From contig CAVOSJ010000001.1 of assembly GCA_963698885.1 (NCBI GenBank), positions 1-64,000 of the forward strand: DNA of 64,000 nucleotides. Reading direction: 5' to 3'. Source of the DNA: JBARKJ01 sp963698885 (GTDB taxonomy: Bacteria; Nitrospirota; JACRHJ01). Shown here piece by piece: positions 15,002-23,154 of the stretch; the first letter of the stretch is position 1, and each line of letters begins with the position of its first letter. The notes under the pieces are model-generated. The model saw nothing but the letters and a program-made list of their open reading frames with translations, was not told where the DNA came from and made no database searches. Made by a program: the position numbers and the translations under genes.

Positions 15002-17572
15002 ATGCCTACACAGGTTGATAAATATTTCGAGCATTCCTGTCGGCCCGGTTCGGCGGCGGGGGTATGCAGGGGCAGGGGCGGCGAGTCCTGCGCGTTCGAC
15101 GGGGCGATGATAGTGCTACAGTGCATAGCGGACGCCGCGCACCTCGTGCACGGACCGATCGCATGCTTTGGAAACTCGTGGGAGTCGCGCGGGACCGTCT
15201 CGGACAAGGGCATCCTGCACAAGAGGGCGTATACCACGGACTTAACCGAGATGGACATAATCTACGGCGCGGAAGAAAAACTGTTCCGCGCAATCGCCGA
15301 GACACGCAAGGATTCCAACGCTTCGGCCATATTCGTTTACTCGACATGCGTGACAGGGCTGATCGGCGAAGACATGGATGCGGTATGCAGGCGGGCTTCC
15401 GGCGCGCTTGGCATAAATGTAATACCGGTGCACTCGCCCGGCTTCCTCGGGCCGAAGAACCTGGGGAACAGGATAGCGGGCGACGTCCTGCTGGAGCACG
15501 TTATCGGGACGGCGGAGCCTGAAACGACTACGATTACCGATATAAACCTGATAGGCGAATACAACATCGCGGGCGACCTCTACCTTGTGGAGCCGGTACT
15601 TAAGAAGGCGGGTTTTAACGTGCTTTCCCATATGACCGGGAACGCGACCTTCGAGGAAATAACGCGGGCGCACAGGGCGAAACTGAATGTAGTCGTCTGC
15701 GGGCGGGCGCTTATAAATGTCGCGAGGGAGATGGAGCGCAGGTACGGTATACCGTATGTCGAGGTATCGTTCTTCGGGAAGGCGGAGTTCTCTAAGGCGC
15801 TGAGGGCCATTGCGACAGCCCTCGAAAAGCAGGGCGCGGAAGTGGTGGACCGCACCGAAGTGCTGATCGAAATAAAGGAGCGAAAACTTGCCGAGAGGCT
15901 GAAAAGTTTCGAATCCCTCAAGGGCAAGAAGGCTGTGCTTTATTCCGGGGGCGTGAAGAGCTGGTCGCTCATCTCCGCGCTCATGGATTTAGGCATTACA
16001 GTCGCGGCCGTCGGGACGAAGAAGAGCACCGCCGAAGACGAGGAGAAGATGCGGGCGATTATGGGCCCGGACGCGCCGCTTTACGAGAACATGACGCCCG
16101 CCAACATACTGAAGCTGATGAGGCAGAGCCATGCGGACATACTGATTGCGGGCGGACGAAACCTGTACCTTGGCATAAAGGAAGGTTTCCCGTTCGTGGA
16201 CGTGAACCAGGAACGGCACTCCGCGTATGCCGGATACGACGGCCTCGTCAATTTAGCGCGCGACATAACATCCTCGATAGATTTTTATGCGGGCCGGGCG
16301 GCGTCGTCGAAGCGTGTCCCTTTAATCGAGAAGACGTCTTGCGCGGCATCCGTCAACCCCTTGAAACATTCGCCCTCGATTGGGGCGGCGATGGCCTTGC
16401 AGGGAGTGGACGGGGCACTCGCGGTTATGCACGGTGCCCAGGGCTGCAATTTCCTGGGGAAGGTGCTCCTGACGAAACATTTCAGGGAACCCATCGCGAT
16501 GGCAAGCACGAAGCTTTTTTCAGAGGACGTCGTGATGGGAAGCGAGGAAAGGCTTATCGAGGTGGTGGAGGAAGCGGCCCGGAAAAGCAGCCCGGATTTA
16601 ATCGGCATAATTACTGCCGGGCTTGCGGAGGTGAAGGGCGAGGACACGAAGATGGCGGTCAATAAGATCGATGCGCCGGGGACAACGCTCCTGCACGTTT
16701 CCGCCCCGGATTACAAGGGCGGCCTTCAGGAGGGCTATGCATCTGCGGTGGAGGCGATGGTATCGCTCGCGGAGCCGGGCTATAAGGTAATGGGACGGGT
16801 GAATGTCCTGGCGGGCGGGTCTTTGACGCCGGCGGATTTTAGCTGGATAAGGGAAGTTATGGAAAGCTTTGGACTTGAGCCGGTAATGCTGCCGGACCTG
16901 TCCGCACTCGACGGGAGCCGGGAAGGTTTTTCCCCGCTGGCAAAGGGCGGCGTCCAGGTTTCAAAGATACGCGCGGCTGGCACCGCCTCCTTCACTATCG
17001 CAATCGGTGGGAGCCTGCTCAAGGCGGCAAGGACGCTCCGCAAGACGTGCGGCGTCCCGTATATCATGTTCGATTCCATTACCGGCCTTGCGGCATGCGA
17101 CCGTTTCTTCAGGAAGCTCTCGGAGGTAGCGGGGCGTCCCGCGCACGAGAGATACCTGAGGGAGCGCAGGATATTGGTTGACGGGATGAGGGACGCGGCA
17201 TTTTTCTTCGGCGGGAAGAAAATCGCCCTCGCCCAGGAGTCCGACGCCGCCGTCGGCCTTTCGGCATTAATCGGCGAAATGGGCGGCGATACTGAGCTTG
17301 CCGTAGTGCCTGTCGAGGCGCAGTCATGCGCGAAGATAAACGCGCGGAAGGTGGTCGTTGGGGATTTCGGCTCAGTCGACGGGGAGTTCGACCTGCTCAT
17401 TGCCAATTCGCACGGGGCAATGACAGCCAAGGCCCTGGACGCCTCGCACCTTCATTGGGGCTTTCCGGTCTTCGAGCGGCTGGGGCATACCACGGCGCTG
17501 TCCGCGGGATATAAGGGGACGCTGGACATGGTCAATATGATAGGAAACGCATTGATGGAGGGAAGGGCATGA
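15002..17572 (+). CDS. nifEN: Fused NifE-NifN FeMo-cofactor scaffold protein
   Basis: The product is 856 aa from ATG 15002. Residues about 1-440 match NifE (GESCAFDGA, HLVHGPIACFGNSWESRG, STCVTGLIGEDMDAV, GGRNLYLGIKEGFPFVDVNQ). Residues about 455-856 match NifN (NPLKHSPSIGAAMALQGVDG, VMHGAQGCNFLGKVLL, ANSHGAMTAKAL). There is no stop or frameshift between the halves. Separate nifE and nifN genes are usual; the fusion enforces 1:1 stoichiometry of the NifEN scaffold on which the NifB-cofactor becomes FeMo-co. An upstream in-frame start at 14957 would translate the repeat and is rejected. The nifX start overlaps its stop by four bases. Confidence 0.95.
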   Translation: MPTQVDKYFEHSCRPGSAAGVCRGRGGESCAFDGAMIVLQCIADAAHLVHGPIACFGNSWESRGTVSDKGILHKRAYTTDLTEMDIIYGAEEKLFRAIAETRKDSNASAIFVYSTCVTGLIGEDMDAVCRRASGALGINVIPVHSPGFLGPKNLGNRIAGDVLLEHVIGTAEPETTTITDINLIGEYNIAGDLYLVEPVLKKAGFNVLSHMTGNATFEEITRAHRAKLNVVVCGRALINVAREMERRYGIPYVEVSFFGKAEFSKALRAIATALEKQGAEVVDRTEVLIEIKERKLAERLKSFESLKGKKAVLYSGGVKSWSLISALMDLGITVAAVGTKKSTAEDEEKMRAIMGPDAPLYENMTPANILKLMRQSHADILIAGGRNLYLGIKEGFPFVDVNQERHSAYAGYDGLVNLARDITSSIDFYAGRAASSKRVPLIEKTSCAASVNPLKHSPSIGAAMALQGVDGALAVMHGAQGCNFLGKVLLTKHFREPIAMASTKLFSEDVVMGSEERLIEVVEEAARKSSPDLIGIITAGLAEVKGEDTKMAVNKIDAPGTTLLHVSAPDYKGGLQEGYASAVEAMVSLAEPGYKVMGRVNVLAGGSLTPADFSWIREVMESFGLEPVMLPDLSALDGSREGFSPLAKGGVQVSKIRAAGTASFTIAIGGSLLKAARTLRKTCGVPYIMFDSITGLAACDRFFRKLSEVAGRPAHERYLRERRILVDGMRDAAFFFGGKKIALAQESDAAVGLSALIGEMGGDTELAVVPVEAQSCAKINARKVVVGDFGSVDGEFDLLIANSHGAMTAKALDASHLHWGFPVFERLGHTTALSAGYKGTLDMVNMIGNALMEGRA

Positions 17573-17958
17573 AGGTCGCATTCGCAACCACTGACGGAAT
17601 CCGCGTGGACGAACATTTCGGGCGCGCGGCGAAATTCCTCATATATGAGTTTACGGGGGATGGCTACAAGAAGATTGAAGAGAGGGTATTTTCGGGCGAG
17701 GCAAGAGACGCCGCAGTAGAGAACACCAAAGGCATGGGAGCGGAGCACGACGCGGCGGTCGAGGCGAAGGTGGAGAAGATCTCGGACTGCAAGATAGTGT
17801 ATATGACAAATATCGGCGGGCCTTCCGCCGCAAGGCTCGGCAGGAAAGGCATCCTGCCCGTGAAGGTGAAGGAAGGGACGGGCATACTGGACTCGGCGGA
17901 GGCGCTGATGCAGACGATAAAAAATTCGCCCCCGCCCTGGATGAGAAAGTTACTTTAA
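17569..17958 (+). CDS. nifX: NifX-type dinitrogenase iron-molybdenum cofactor carrier
   Basis: The product is 129 aa and starts in the ATGA overlap with nifEN. It has the NifX/NifY/NifB C-terminal fold: MKVAFATTDGIRVDEHFGRA at the N-terminus, IVYMTNIGGPSAARLGRKGI in the middle and a tail PPPWMRKLL. Such proteins bind NifB-co or the VK-cluster and shuttle them to or from NifEN. NifB in this window lacks the C-terminal NifX-like domain, so this gene probably supplies that function. Confidence 0.9.
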   Translation: MKVAFATTDGIRVDEHFGRAAKFLIYEFTGDGYKKIEERVFSGEARDAAVENTKGMGAEHDAAVEAKVEKISDCKIVYMTNIGGPSAARLGRKGILPVKVKEGTGILDSAEALMQTIKNSPPPWMRKLL

Positions 17959-17962
17959 AGTC

Positions 17963-18063
17963 GTTACTTTTCTTTCGGGTGAAAGAAAAGTAACACAAAA
18001 GAAAGCCGGACAGTTAAAACAGTTTGAAAGTTTTTTGGGGCGACCTTTTTCAAAAAAGGGCGC
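17963..18063. repeat. Intergenic mosaic repeat, copy 3 (full length)
   Basis: Hairpin A is a perfect 14-bp stem GTTACTTTTCTTTC-GGGT-GAAAGAAAAGTAAC (17963-17994). Then comes the core AAAAGAAAGCC...AGTTTGAAAGTTTTTTGGG, and hairpin B GCGACCTTTTT-CA-AAAAAGGGCGC (18040-18063). It lies between nifX and nifI1 and is the best reference copy of the module. Confidence 0.85.
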
Positions 18064-18086
18064 GACGTTAATCAGGAGGTCTTTAA

Positions 18087-18401
18087 ATGAAGATGATAAG
18101 GGCGATAGTCAGGCCGGAGAAGGAAGATGACGTGGTGCTGGCGCTCGAGGGCGCGGGTTTTCCCGCGATGACCAAGGCGCACGTGTTCGGGCGCGGCAAG
18201 CAGAAGGGGCTGCAGGTGGGGCCGGTGCATTACGACCTGCTCCCGAAGGTCCTGCTGCTGCTGGTGGTCCATGACGAAGAGGTCCAGAAGGTGATGTCCG
18301 TAATAACCGACAACTCGAAGACGGGCTTCATCGGCGACGGCAAGATATTCGTCTCCGAAGTGGAAGACGCCTATACCATAAGGACCGGGGAGGGCTTATG
18401 A
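18087..18401 (+). CDS. nifI1: NifI1, PII-family nitrogenase regulator
   Basis: The product is 104 aa with CAGGAGG before ATG 18087. It is a GlnB-fold protein with the NifI1 wording MKMIRAIVRPEKEDDV, a short T loop (FGRGKQKGLQVG) and the C-terminal FIGDGKIFVSEVEDAYTIRTGE. With NifI2 it forms hetero-oligomers that bind NifDK and block NifH docking when fixed nitrogen is present, released by 2-oxoglutarate/ATP (established in methanogens). Here it sits after nifX instead of between nifH and nifD, its usual place. Confidence 0.95.
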   Translation: MKMIRAIVRPEKEDDVVLALEGAGFPAMTKAHVFGRGKQKGLQVGPVHYDLLPKVLLLLVVHDEEVQKVMSVITDNSKTGFIGDGKIFVSEVEDAYTIRTGEGL

Positions 18402-18820
18402 AAGAGGTAATGGCCATAATCCGTCAGTCCAAGGTAAAGGAGACGCTTTCGGCCCTTGTCGAGATAGGCGTGAGTTCCGTTACGATACACAGCCTGAACG
18501 GGCGGGGCAAACAGGGCGGCAACATAATGGAGTCGGTCGATCCGGAGATGAAGACGGACGTCGAATGCGTCTCGAAAATATACAAGTTCCCGACGCCGTC
18601 GTCGATGGCCGGGGACTCAAAGCTCACCAAGCCCGTCTTCTGGGTGCCGAAGAGCCTCCTGAACCTGGTTGTATCGGAGGTGCCGGTGGAAAAGGTGGTG
18701 GAGGCGCTGACCTCGGTCAACCGCACCGGCAGGTGCGGCGACGGAAAGATTTTCATACTGCCTGTTACGGACGCTGTACGCATCCGCACCGGCGAAACAA
18801 GCGACGCGGCCATCATATGA
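18398..18820 (+). CDS. nifI2: NifI2, PII-family nitrogenase regulator
   Basis: The product is 140 aa; its ATGA start overlaps the nifI1 stop by four bases. The extended T-loop region (GRGKQGG...YKFPTPSSMAGD...PVFWVPKSLLNLVVSE) and the end CGDGKIFILPVTDAVRIRTGE are diagnostic of NifI2. The T loop is longer than in NifI1, as in the family. Translational coupling with nifI1 fits the hetero-complex. Confidence 0.95.
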   Translation: MKEVMAIIRQSKVKETLSALVEIGVSSVTIHSLNGRGKQGGNIMESVDPEMKTDVECVSKIYKFPTPSSMAGDSKLTKPVFWVPKSLLNLVVSEVPVEKVVEALTSVNRTGRCGDGKIFILPVTDAVRIRTGETSDAAII

Positions 18821-18830
18821 GGAGGGCGAC

Positions 18831-19109
18831 ATGCTGACCGGCAGGACATGCGGCGGATTGGAGTGGGTGCCGAGTTTCATACTCTCCATAGACGTTTCTA
18901 AGTGCATAGGCTGCGGCAGGTGCTACAAGGCGTGCGGCAGAAATGTACTGGAGCTGATCGAGAAGCCGTTTGAAGGCGACGACGATTTCGGCGACGACAT
19001 GGGCAACAAGGTCATGTCCATAATGAGCCGGGAAGACTGCATCGGATGCGGTGCGTGCGGCCGGGCGTGCACAAAGAAATGCCACGCGTACGCTCCGGTA
19101 AGCGAGTAA
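18831..19109 (+). CDS. nif-associated 2[4Fe-4S] ferredoxin (FdxB/ferredoxin III type)
   Basis: The product is 92 aa, 10 bases after nifI2 with GAGGAGG ahead. Two clusters are visible: CIGCGRCYKAC at about residues 25-35 and CIGCGACGRAC...C near residues 70-82, with an acidic insertion (EGDDDFGDDMG) between. This matches the nif-specific ferredoxin III family found in nif operons. It may donate electrons to NifH or to cofactor assembly. Confidence 0.9.
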   Translation: MLTGRTCGGLEWVPSFILSIDVSKCIGCGRCYKACGRNVLELIEKPFEGDDDFGDDMGNKVMSIMSREDCIGCGACGRACTKKCHAYAPVSE

Positions 19110-19122
19110 TGGGAGGAGCGGG

Positions 19123-19686
19123 ATGAATACGGCGGATATACTTGAATGTTCACCCAAACCGGAATGTGATTATTTCCTGAACCGGGTGGCCAGGGCGCTA
19201 TGGAGCATCTTATTGCGGGGCGTCGCCGGTGACATCCCTCATCTTGCGTGCGGTTTCAGGGTAGGCGAGTTCAACCGCGTATTCAAGAGGTTTTATCCGG
19301 ATGTCAAGTATGGGATATTCATCCCGTCCGCCCAAGACCGTAAGTCCTTTGAGGAGAGGCGTTTCGAGTTCGACGACCTACTGAAGCTGCTTCTCGACGG
19401 CGCCACGCATCCGGACGAGGAAACGGCCTGGATGGCAAGAGGGATGGCAGTAGCATGCCTGGGCAAAAACCACCTCTGGCAGGACATGGGCCTGCCGCAC
19501 CGGAAGGCGCTCTCAGAGGTGATCAAGTCGTATTTCAGGCCCCTGCACGGTAAAAACACGGCCAACATGAAATGGAAGAAGTTCTTCTACAAGCAGATAT
19601 GCGAACGCGAGGGGTTTTACCTTTGCAAGTCGCCCTCCTGCGACGCCTGCGTAGATTACGCAAAATGCTTCGGGCCTGAAGATTAG
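19123..19686 (+). CDS. nifQ: NifQ, molybdenum donor for FeMo-co synthesis
   Basis: The product is 187 aa. The C-terminus carries CKSPSCDACVDYAKC, exactly the C-x4-C-x2-C-x5-C motif of NifQ, preceded by the basic helical segment WKKFFYKQICEREG. In the family these Cys hold a Mo-Fe-S cluster handed to NifEN/NifH. Helical N-terminal parts (FDDLLKLLLDG, DEETAWMARGMAVACLG) also fit. It sits immediately before the Mo-uptake operon. Confidence 0.88.
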   Translation: MNTADILECSPKPECDYFLNRVARALWSILLRGVAGDIPHLACGFRVGEFNRVFKRFYPDVKYGIFIPSAQDRKSFEERRFEFDDLLKLLLDGATHPDEETAWMARGMAVACLGKNHLWQDMGLPHRKALSEVIKSYFRPLHGKNTANMKWKKFFYKQICEREGFYLCKSPSCDACVDYAKCFGPED

Positions 19687-19832
19687 GAATGGCCCTCGTT
19701 CGCGCGTAAGTCTTTAGGAGGAGGGCAAATTTAATACAATAATGCAACCCGCGCGACAAAAATGTAGCGACCCGCTCCGGTTATCCCGTAGAGCCTCCCG
19801 CTAACTGCCCGCCAACATTGTATCCGGATGTT

Positions 19833-19848
19833 TGGCACACGTCTTGCT
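19833..19848 (+). promoter_or_regulatory. sigma54 promoter of modBAC-nifVB
   Basis: TGGCAC-N5-TTGCT is as good as the nifH element. The predicted transcript start is about 19859, only three bases before the modB ATG at 19862, so the message would be nearly leaderless. Bases 19687-19832 contain no gene; a GGAGGAGGGC near 19717 is followed by no open frame. Confidence 0.88.
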
Positions 19849-19861
19849 CTATATAAAAGAC

Positions 19862-20527
19862 ATGACGACCTTGGAACTATCCCCATTATTTATAACCCTT
19901 AAAGTAGCGGGGCTTGCCACCCTGCTCGCGCTTGTCCTGGGGACGGTGTCGGCATATGTCCTGGCGAAGCATTCCTTTCCGGGCAAGGAGATGCTCGACA
20001 CGCTCTTCACGCTCCCGATGGTGCTGCCGCCCACGGTGCTCGGATATTACCTGCTGGTATCCTTTGGCAGGAACGGCATCCCGGGGCGATGGCTGGAACA
20101 TGTCTTCGGCGTATCGCTCGTATTCACCTGGCAGGGCGCGGTGTTAGCCGCGGCCGTTGTTTCCCTGCCGCTTGTCCAGAAATCCGCCAGGGCGGCGTTT
20201 GAAGGGGTGGACGGTACTCTCCAGGACGCCGCGCGGACTCTTGGGAAAAGTGAGTTTGCGGTCTTCCTGCGGGTGACACTGCCGCTGGCTTGGCGCGTGA
20301 TACTTTCCGGAGTGATGCTCGCTTTCGCACGCGCGGTGGGCGAATTCGGGGCGACGCTCATGATTGCCGGAAACCTGCCCGGAAGGACGCAGACCCTATC
20401 GCTTGCGATTTACGATGCGGTGCAGTCCGGCAATGATTCACTCGGCACGGTGCTCGTTCTAACGACCTCTTCGGTGTGCGCAGGCGTCCTGCTCCTGTCG
20501 AAAAGGCTTCTAAAGACGGAGGTATGA
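19862..20527 (+). CDS. modB: Molybdate ABC transporter permease ModB
   Basis: The product is 221 aa, an integral membrane protein with five or more helices. The binding-protein-dependent permease signature is clear: EFAVFLRVTLPLAWRVILSG with the conserved RAVGEFGATLMIAGN that follows it in ModB/CysT proteins. The start at ATG 19862 fits the first helix, and upstream in-frame codons overlap the sigma54 promoter. The gene precedes modA, unlike the usual ABC order. Confidence 0.93.
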   Translation: MTTLELSPLFITLKVAGLATLLALVLGTVSAYVLAKHSFPGKEMLDTLFTLPMVLPPTVLGYYLLVSFGRNGIPGRWLEHVFGVSLVFTWQGAVLAAAVVSLPLVQKSARAAFEGVDGTLQDAARTLGKSEFAVFLRVTLPLAWRVILSGVMLAFARAVGEFGATLMIAGNLPGRTQTLSLAIYDAVQSGNDSLGTVLVLTTSSVCAGVLLLSKRLLKTEV

Positions 20528-21279
20528 AAATGAAGAAATCGCTATACGTTCTCTTGGCGGCGCTTATCCTTTCCGCGACCCCAGCGATGGCCGCGGACCT
20601 GACCGTATCCGCCGCGATTAGCCTGACAGAGTCGTTTAAAGACATAAAAACCGCCTTTGAGAAGGAAAATCCGGGCACGACCGTCACATACAATTTCGGC
20701 GCGTCCGGAACGCTCCTTCAGCAGATCAAAAATGGAGCCCCGGTGGATGTCTTGGCGACGGCGGACGAAGAGACTATGGACAAGGCCGGGAAGGAAGGCC
20801 TGATCGCGAAGGGCACGAGGAAGGATTTTACTTCCAACGCGCTTTTGCTTATAGTCCCGGCGGGCCGGGAGATGAAAGTTACCTCCGTTAAAGACCTGGC
20901 TTTCCCCGACGTTAAACGCATAGCCGTGGGGAACCCCGAATTCGTCCCTGCCGGCCATTACACGAAGAAGGCGCTTTCGGCATATGGACTGTGGGATAGG
21001 CTGTCGCCGAAGTTTATTTATGCGGATAACGTGCGGCAGGTCCTGGACTATGTAGCAAGAGGCGAGGTAGATGCGGGCTTCGTTTATATCACCGATGCAG
21101 CCACGGCCGGGGATAAAGTGAAGATGGTGGGCGAGGTCTCGAAGACCGGACCTATAAGCTATCCGATAGCGGTTGTAAAAAACAGTGAACACAAGAAAGA
21201 AGCCGTCAAGTTTGTAGAATATGTCACCGGCGAAAAAGGGCAGGAGATACTCTCGAAGCACGGGTTCAAAGCTAAATGA
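20524..21279 (+). CDS. modA: Molybdate-binding protein ModA
   Basis: The product is 251 aa and overlaps modB by ATGA; ATG 20530 is an alternative with better spacing from GGAGG. A signal peptide (MKKSLYVLLAALILSATPAMA) is followed by DLTVSAAISLTESF, the oxyanion-binding Ser motif, then YNFGASGTLLQQI and GNPEFVPAGHYTKKAL, all typical of periplasmic ModA. It captures molybdate for ModBC. Confidence 0.95.
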   Translation: MKMKKSLYVLLAALILSATPAMAADLTVSAAISLTESFKDIKTAFEKENPGTTVTYNFGASGTLLQQIKNGAPVDVLATADEETMDKAGKEGLIAKGTRKDFTSNALLLIVPAGREMKVTSVKDLAFPDVKRIAVGNPEFVPAGHYTKKALSAYGLWDRLSPKFIYADNVRQVLDYVARGEVDAGFVYITDAATAGDKVKMVGEVSKTGPISYPIAVVKNSEHKKEAVKFVEYVTGEKGQEILSKHGFKAK

Positions 21280-22028
21280 AAATCAACGTGGACATAACCC
21301 TGGCGCTTAAATCGCGCGGGAGCTGCTTTAAGTTGAATGCGGCCTTCAAGAGCGACGACGATTTTCTGGTGATCCAGGGACCGTCCGGCTCCGGCAAGAG
21401 CCTGACACTTAAATGCATGGCGGGAATACTCAGGCCGGACGAAGGGCGGATAGCCGTGGGAGACAAGGTATTCTTCGACCCTGATGAAGGGGTGGACCTC
21501 CCGGCCCGGATGCGTGGGGCGGGCTGCCTTTTCCAGGACTATGCCCTGTTCCCGCACATGGATGTAAGGCAGAACGTGGCATTCGGACTGAAGAGGATCG
21601 GCAGAAAGCTTTCAACGCAGGAGCAGTCGCGCATCGAGTACCTGCTCGAGCTGTTTCATATATCGGGAAAAGCCACGATGAGGCCGAGGGATCTCTCCGG
21701 GGGGCAGAGGCAGAGAGTCGCGCTGGCGAGGGCGCTTGTAATAAATCCGGAAATCCTGCTCCTGGACGAGCCGTTCTCCGCGCTCGACAGACCTCTCCGT
21801 AAAGAATTAAGAGAAGAACTAAAAACCATCCAATCCGTGTTTAAGGTCCCGGTCGTGCTGGTGACGCATGATCCGGAGGACGCCGAATTTTTCGGAGGGA
21901 CTATAGTCAACTACAAGAATGAAATTCCCGCCTTTTTTGAAAAAAAGGCGGCCCAAAAAACTTTTAAGTTAAATACGCGGCTTTTCTTTGGCCGCTTTCT
22001 TTTCACCCGAAAAGAAAGTGGGGTCTAA
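21276..22028 (+). CDS. modC: Molybdate ABC transporter ATPase ModC, short, with repeat-encoded tail
   Basis: The product is 250 aa, overlapping modA by ATGA. Walker A GPSGSGKS (about 32-39), signature LSGGQRQRVALARAL, Walker B ILLLDEPFSALD and H-loop VTHDPEDAEFF are complete. Usual ModC has about 350 aa with a C-terminal TOBE/MOP regulatory domain, and that domain is absent. From about residue 218 the reading frame runs through intergenic repeat copy 4 (21928-22018), so the last 33 or so residues are repeat-derived. This looks like an insertion into, or erosion of, the modC 3' end. Confidence 0.93.
   Translation: MKINVDITLALKSRGSCFKLNAAFKSDDDFLVIQGPSGSGKSLTLKCMAGILRPDEGRIAVGDKVFFDPDEGVDLPARMRGAGCLFQDYALFPHMDVRQNVAFGLKRIGRKLSTQEQSRIEYLLELFHISGKATMRPRDLSGGQRQRVALARALVINPEILLLDEPFSALDRPLRKELREELKTIQSVFKVPVVLVTHDPEDAEFFGGTIVNYKNEIPAFFEKKAAQKTFKLNTRLFFGRFLFTRKESGV
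21928..22018. repeat. Mosaic repeat, copy 4, inserted in the modC 3' end
   Basis: It has the orientation of copy 2: hairpin CCGCCTTTTTT-GA-AAAAAAGGCGG (21928-21951), core CCCAAAAAACTTTTAAGTT...GCTTTTCTTTGG, and hairpin CTTTCTTTTC-ACCC-GAAAAGAAAG (21995-22018). It is read in frame by modC, and the modC stop and nifV start follow within 12 bases. Confidence 0.8.
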
Positions 22029-22029
22029 A

Positions 22030-23133
22030 ATGATTAAAATCTGCGACACGACATTACGGGACGGCGAGCAGGCGGCAGGTGTCGCTTTCTCGATAGAAGA
22101 AAAGTGCAATATCGCTCGCATGCTGGACGAGATAGGCGTGCACGAAATCGAGGCCGGGACGCCCGCTATGGGCGGCGACGAGGCGGATGCGGTGAGGGCA
22201 GTGGCCGCGATGGGACTGCGTCCACGGTTGCTGGCATGGAACCGGGCGGTGCACTCGGATATCGATGCGTCTATAAGAACAGGCGTCGGGGCCGTGGCTT
22301 TATCGCTTCCCGTTTCCGACATCATGATAACGCGCAAGCTCGGGCGGGGCCGGGCATGGGTGTTAGCTCAGTTGAGGGAATCCGTTTTATACGCAAAGGA
22401 CAAGGGTCTATATGTCTGCGCCGGTGCGGAGGATGCCTCGAGGGCTGACATGGAGTTCCTATCCGAATATGCCGGTATCGCGCGGGAGTGCGGGGCGGAC
22501 AGGCTCCGGTTCGCGGACACCGTCGGTGTGCTGGACCCTTTCACCGTTTTCACTAAGGTAAAGTGGTTTGTCGAAGCGGCGGGGATACCAGTCGAGTTTC
22601 ATGCGCACAACGATTTCGGCCTTGCCACGGCGAATGCATTAGCGGCGGCGAAGGCGGGGGCACGTGTCCTCAGTACTACTGTTTTGGGCATCGGCGAGCG
22701 CGCGGGAAACGCGGCGCTGGAAGAGGTCGCGATGGCTCTGGGGCATGTCGCGGGCGTTGAGACGGGCATCAGGACGGAACAGCTCGGCCGGGTCTGCGAG
22801 TATGTGGGACGGGTTTCCGGACGCCGGATACCCGACGGGAAGCCCGTGGTAGGCGGAGGTATTTTTGTGCACGAATCTGGAATTCACACTGACGGCATAT
22901 TGAAAGACCCGAAAACGTATGAGCCATATCGCCCGGAGGAAGTAGGGACGGCGCGAGAGATTGCGCTTGGCAAGCATTCCGGCAAAAGCGCACTGATTTA
23001 CAGGCTGTCGAAACTTGGTATCCAGCTCGGCAAGGAGGATGCGGGCCCGCTCCTTGCCAGGGTGAAAGAGATTGGCGCGCTCCATAAAAGGCCCGTGAAT
23101 GACGGCGAACTGCTCTCGCTTTGCGCAATATGA
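22030..23133 (+). CDS. nifV: Homocitrate synthase NifV
   Basis: The product is 367 aa from ATG 22030, two bases after the modC stop. It condenses acetyl-CoA and 2-oxoglutarate to homocitrate, the organic ligand of FeMo-co. Motifs: CDTTLRDGEQAAGVAF (catalytic Arg and metal Asp), HAHNDFGLATAN (metal-binding His-x-His) and GIGERAGNA. Length and the C-terminal GKHSGKSALIYRL segment fit the NifV/isopropylmalate synthase family. Context with modABC and nifB decides for NifV over LeuA. Confidence 0.95.
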   Translation: MIKICDTTLRDGEQAAGVAFSIEEKCNIARMLDEIGVHEIEAGTPAMGGDEADAVRAVAAMGLRPRLLAWNRAVHSDIDASIRTGVGAVALSLPVSDIMITRKLGRGRAWVLAQLRESVLYAKDKGLYVCAGAEDASRADMEFLSEYAGIARECGADRLRFADTVGVLDPFTVFTKVKWFVEAAGIPVEFHAHNDFGLATANALAAAKAGARVLSTTVLGIGERAGNAALEEVAMALGHVAGVETGIRTEQLGRVCEYVGRVSGRRIPDGKPVVGGGIFVHESGIHTDGILKDPKTYEPYRPEEVGTAREIALGKHSGKSALIYRLSKLGIQLGKEDAGPLLARVKEIGALHKRPVNDGELLSLCAI

Positions 23134-23154
23134 AAGTCAAAAGAAAGGACGAAC

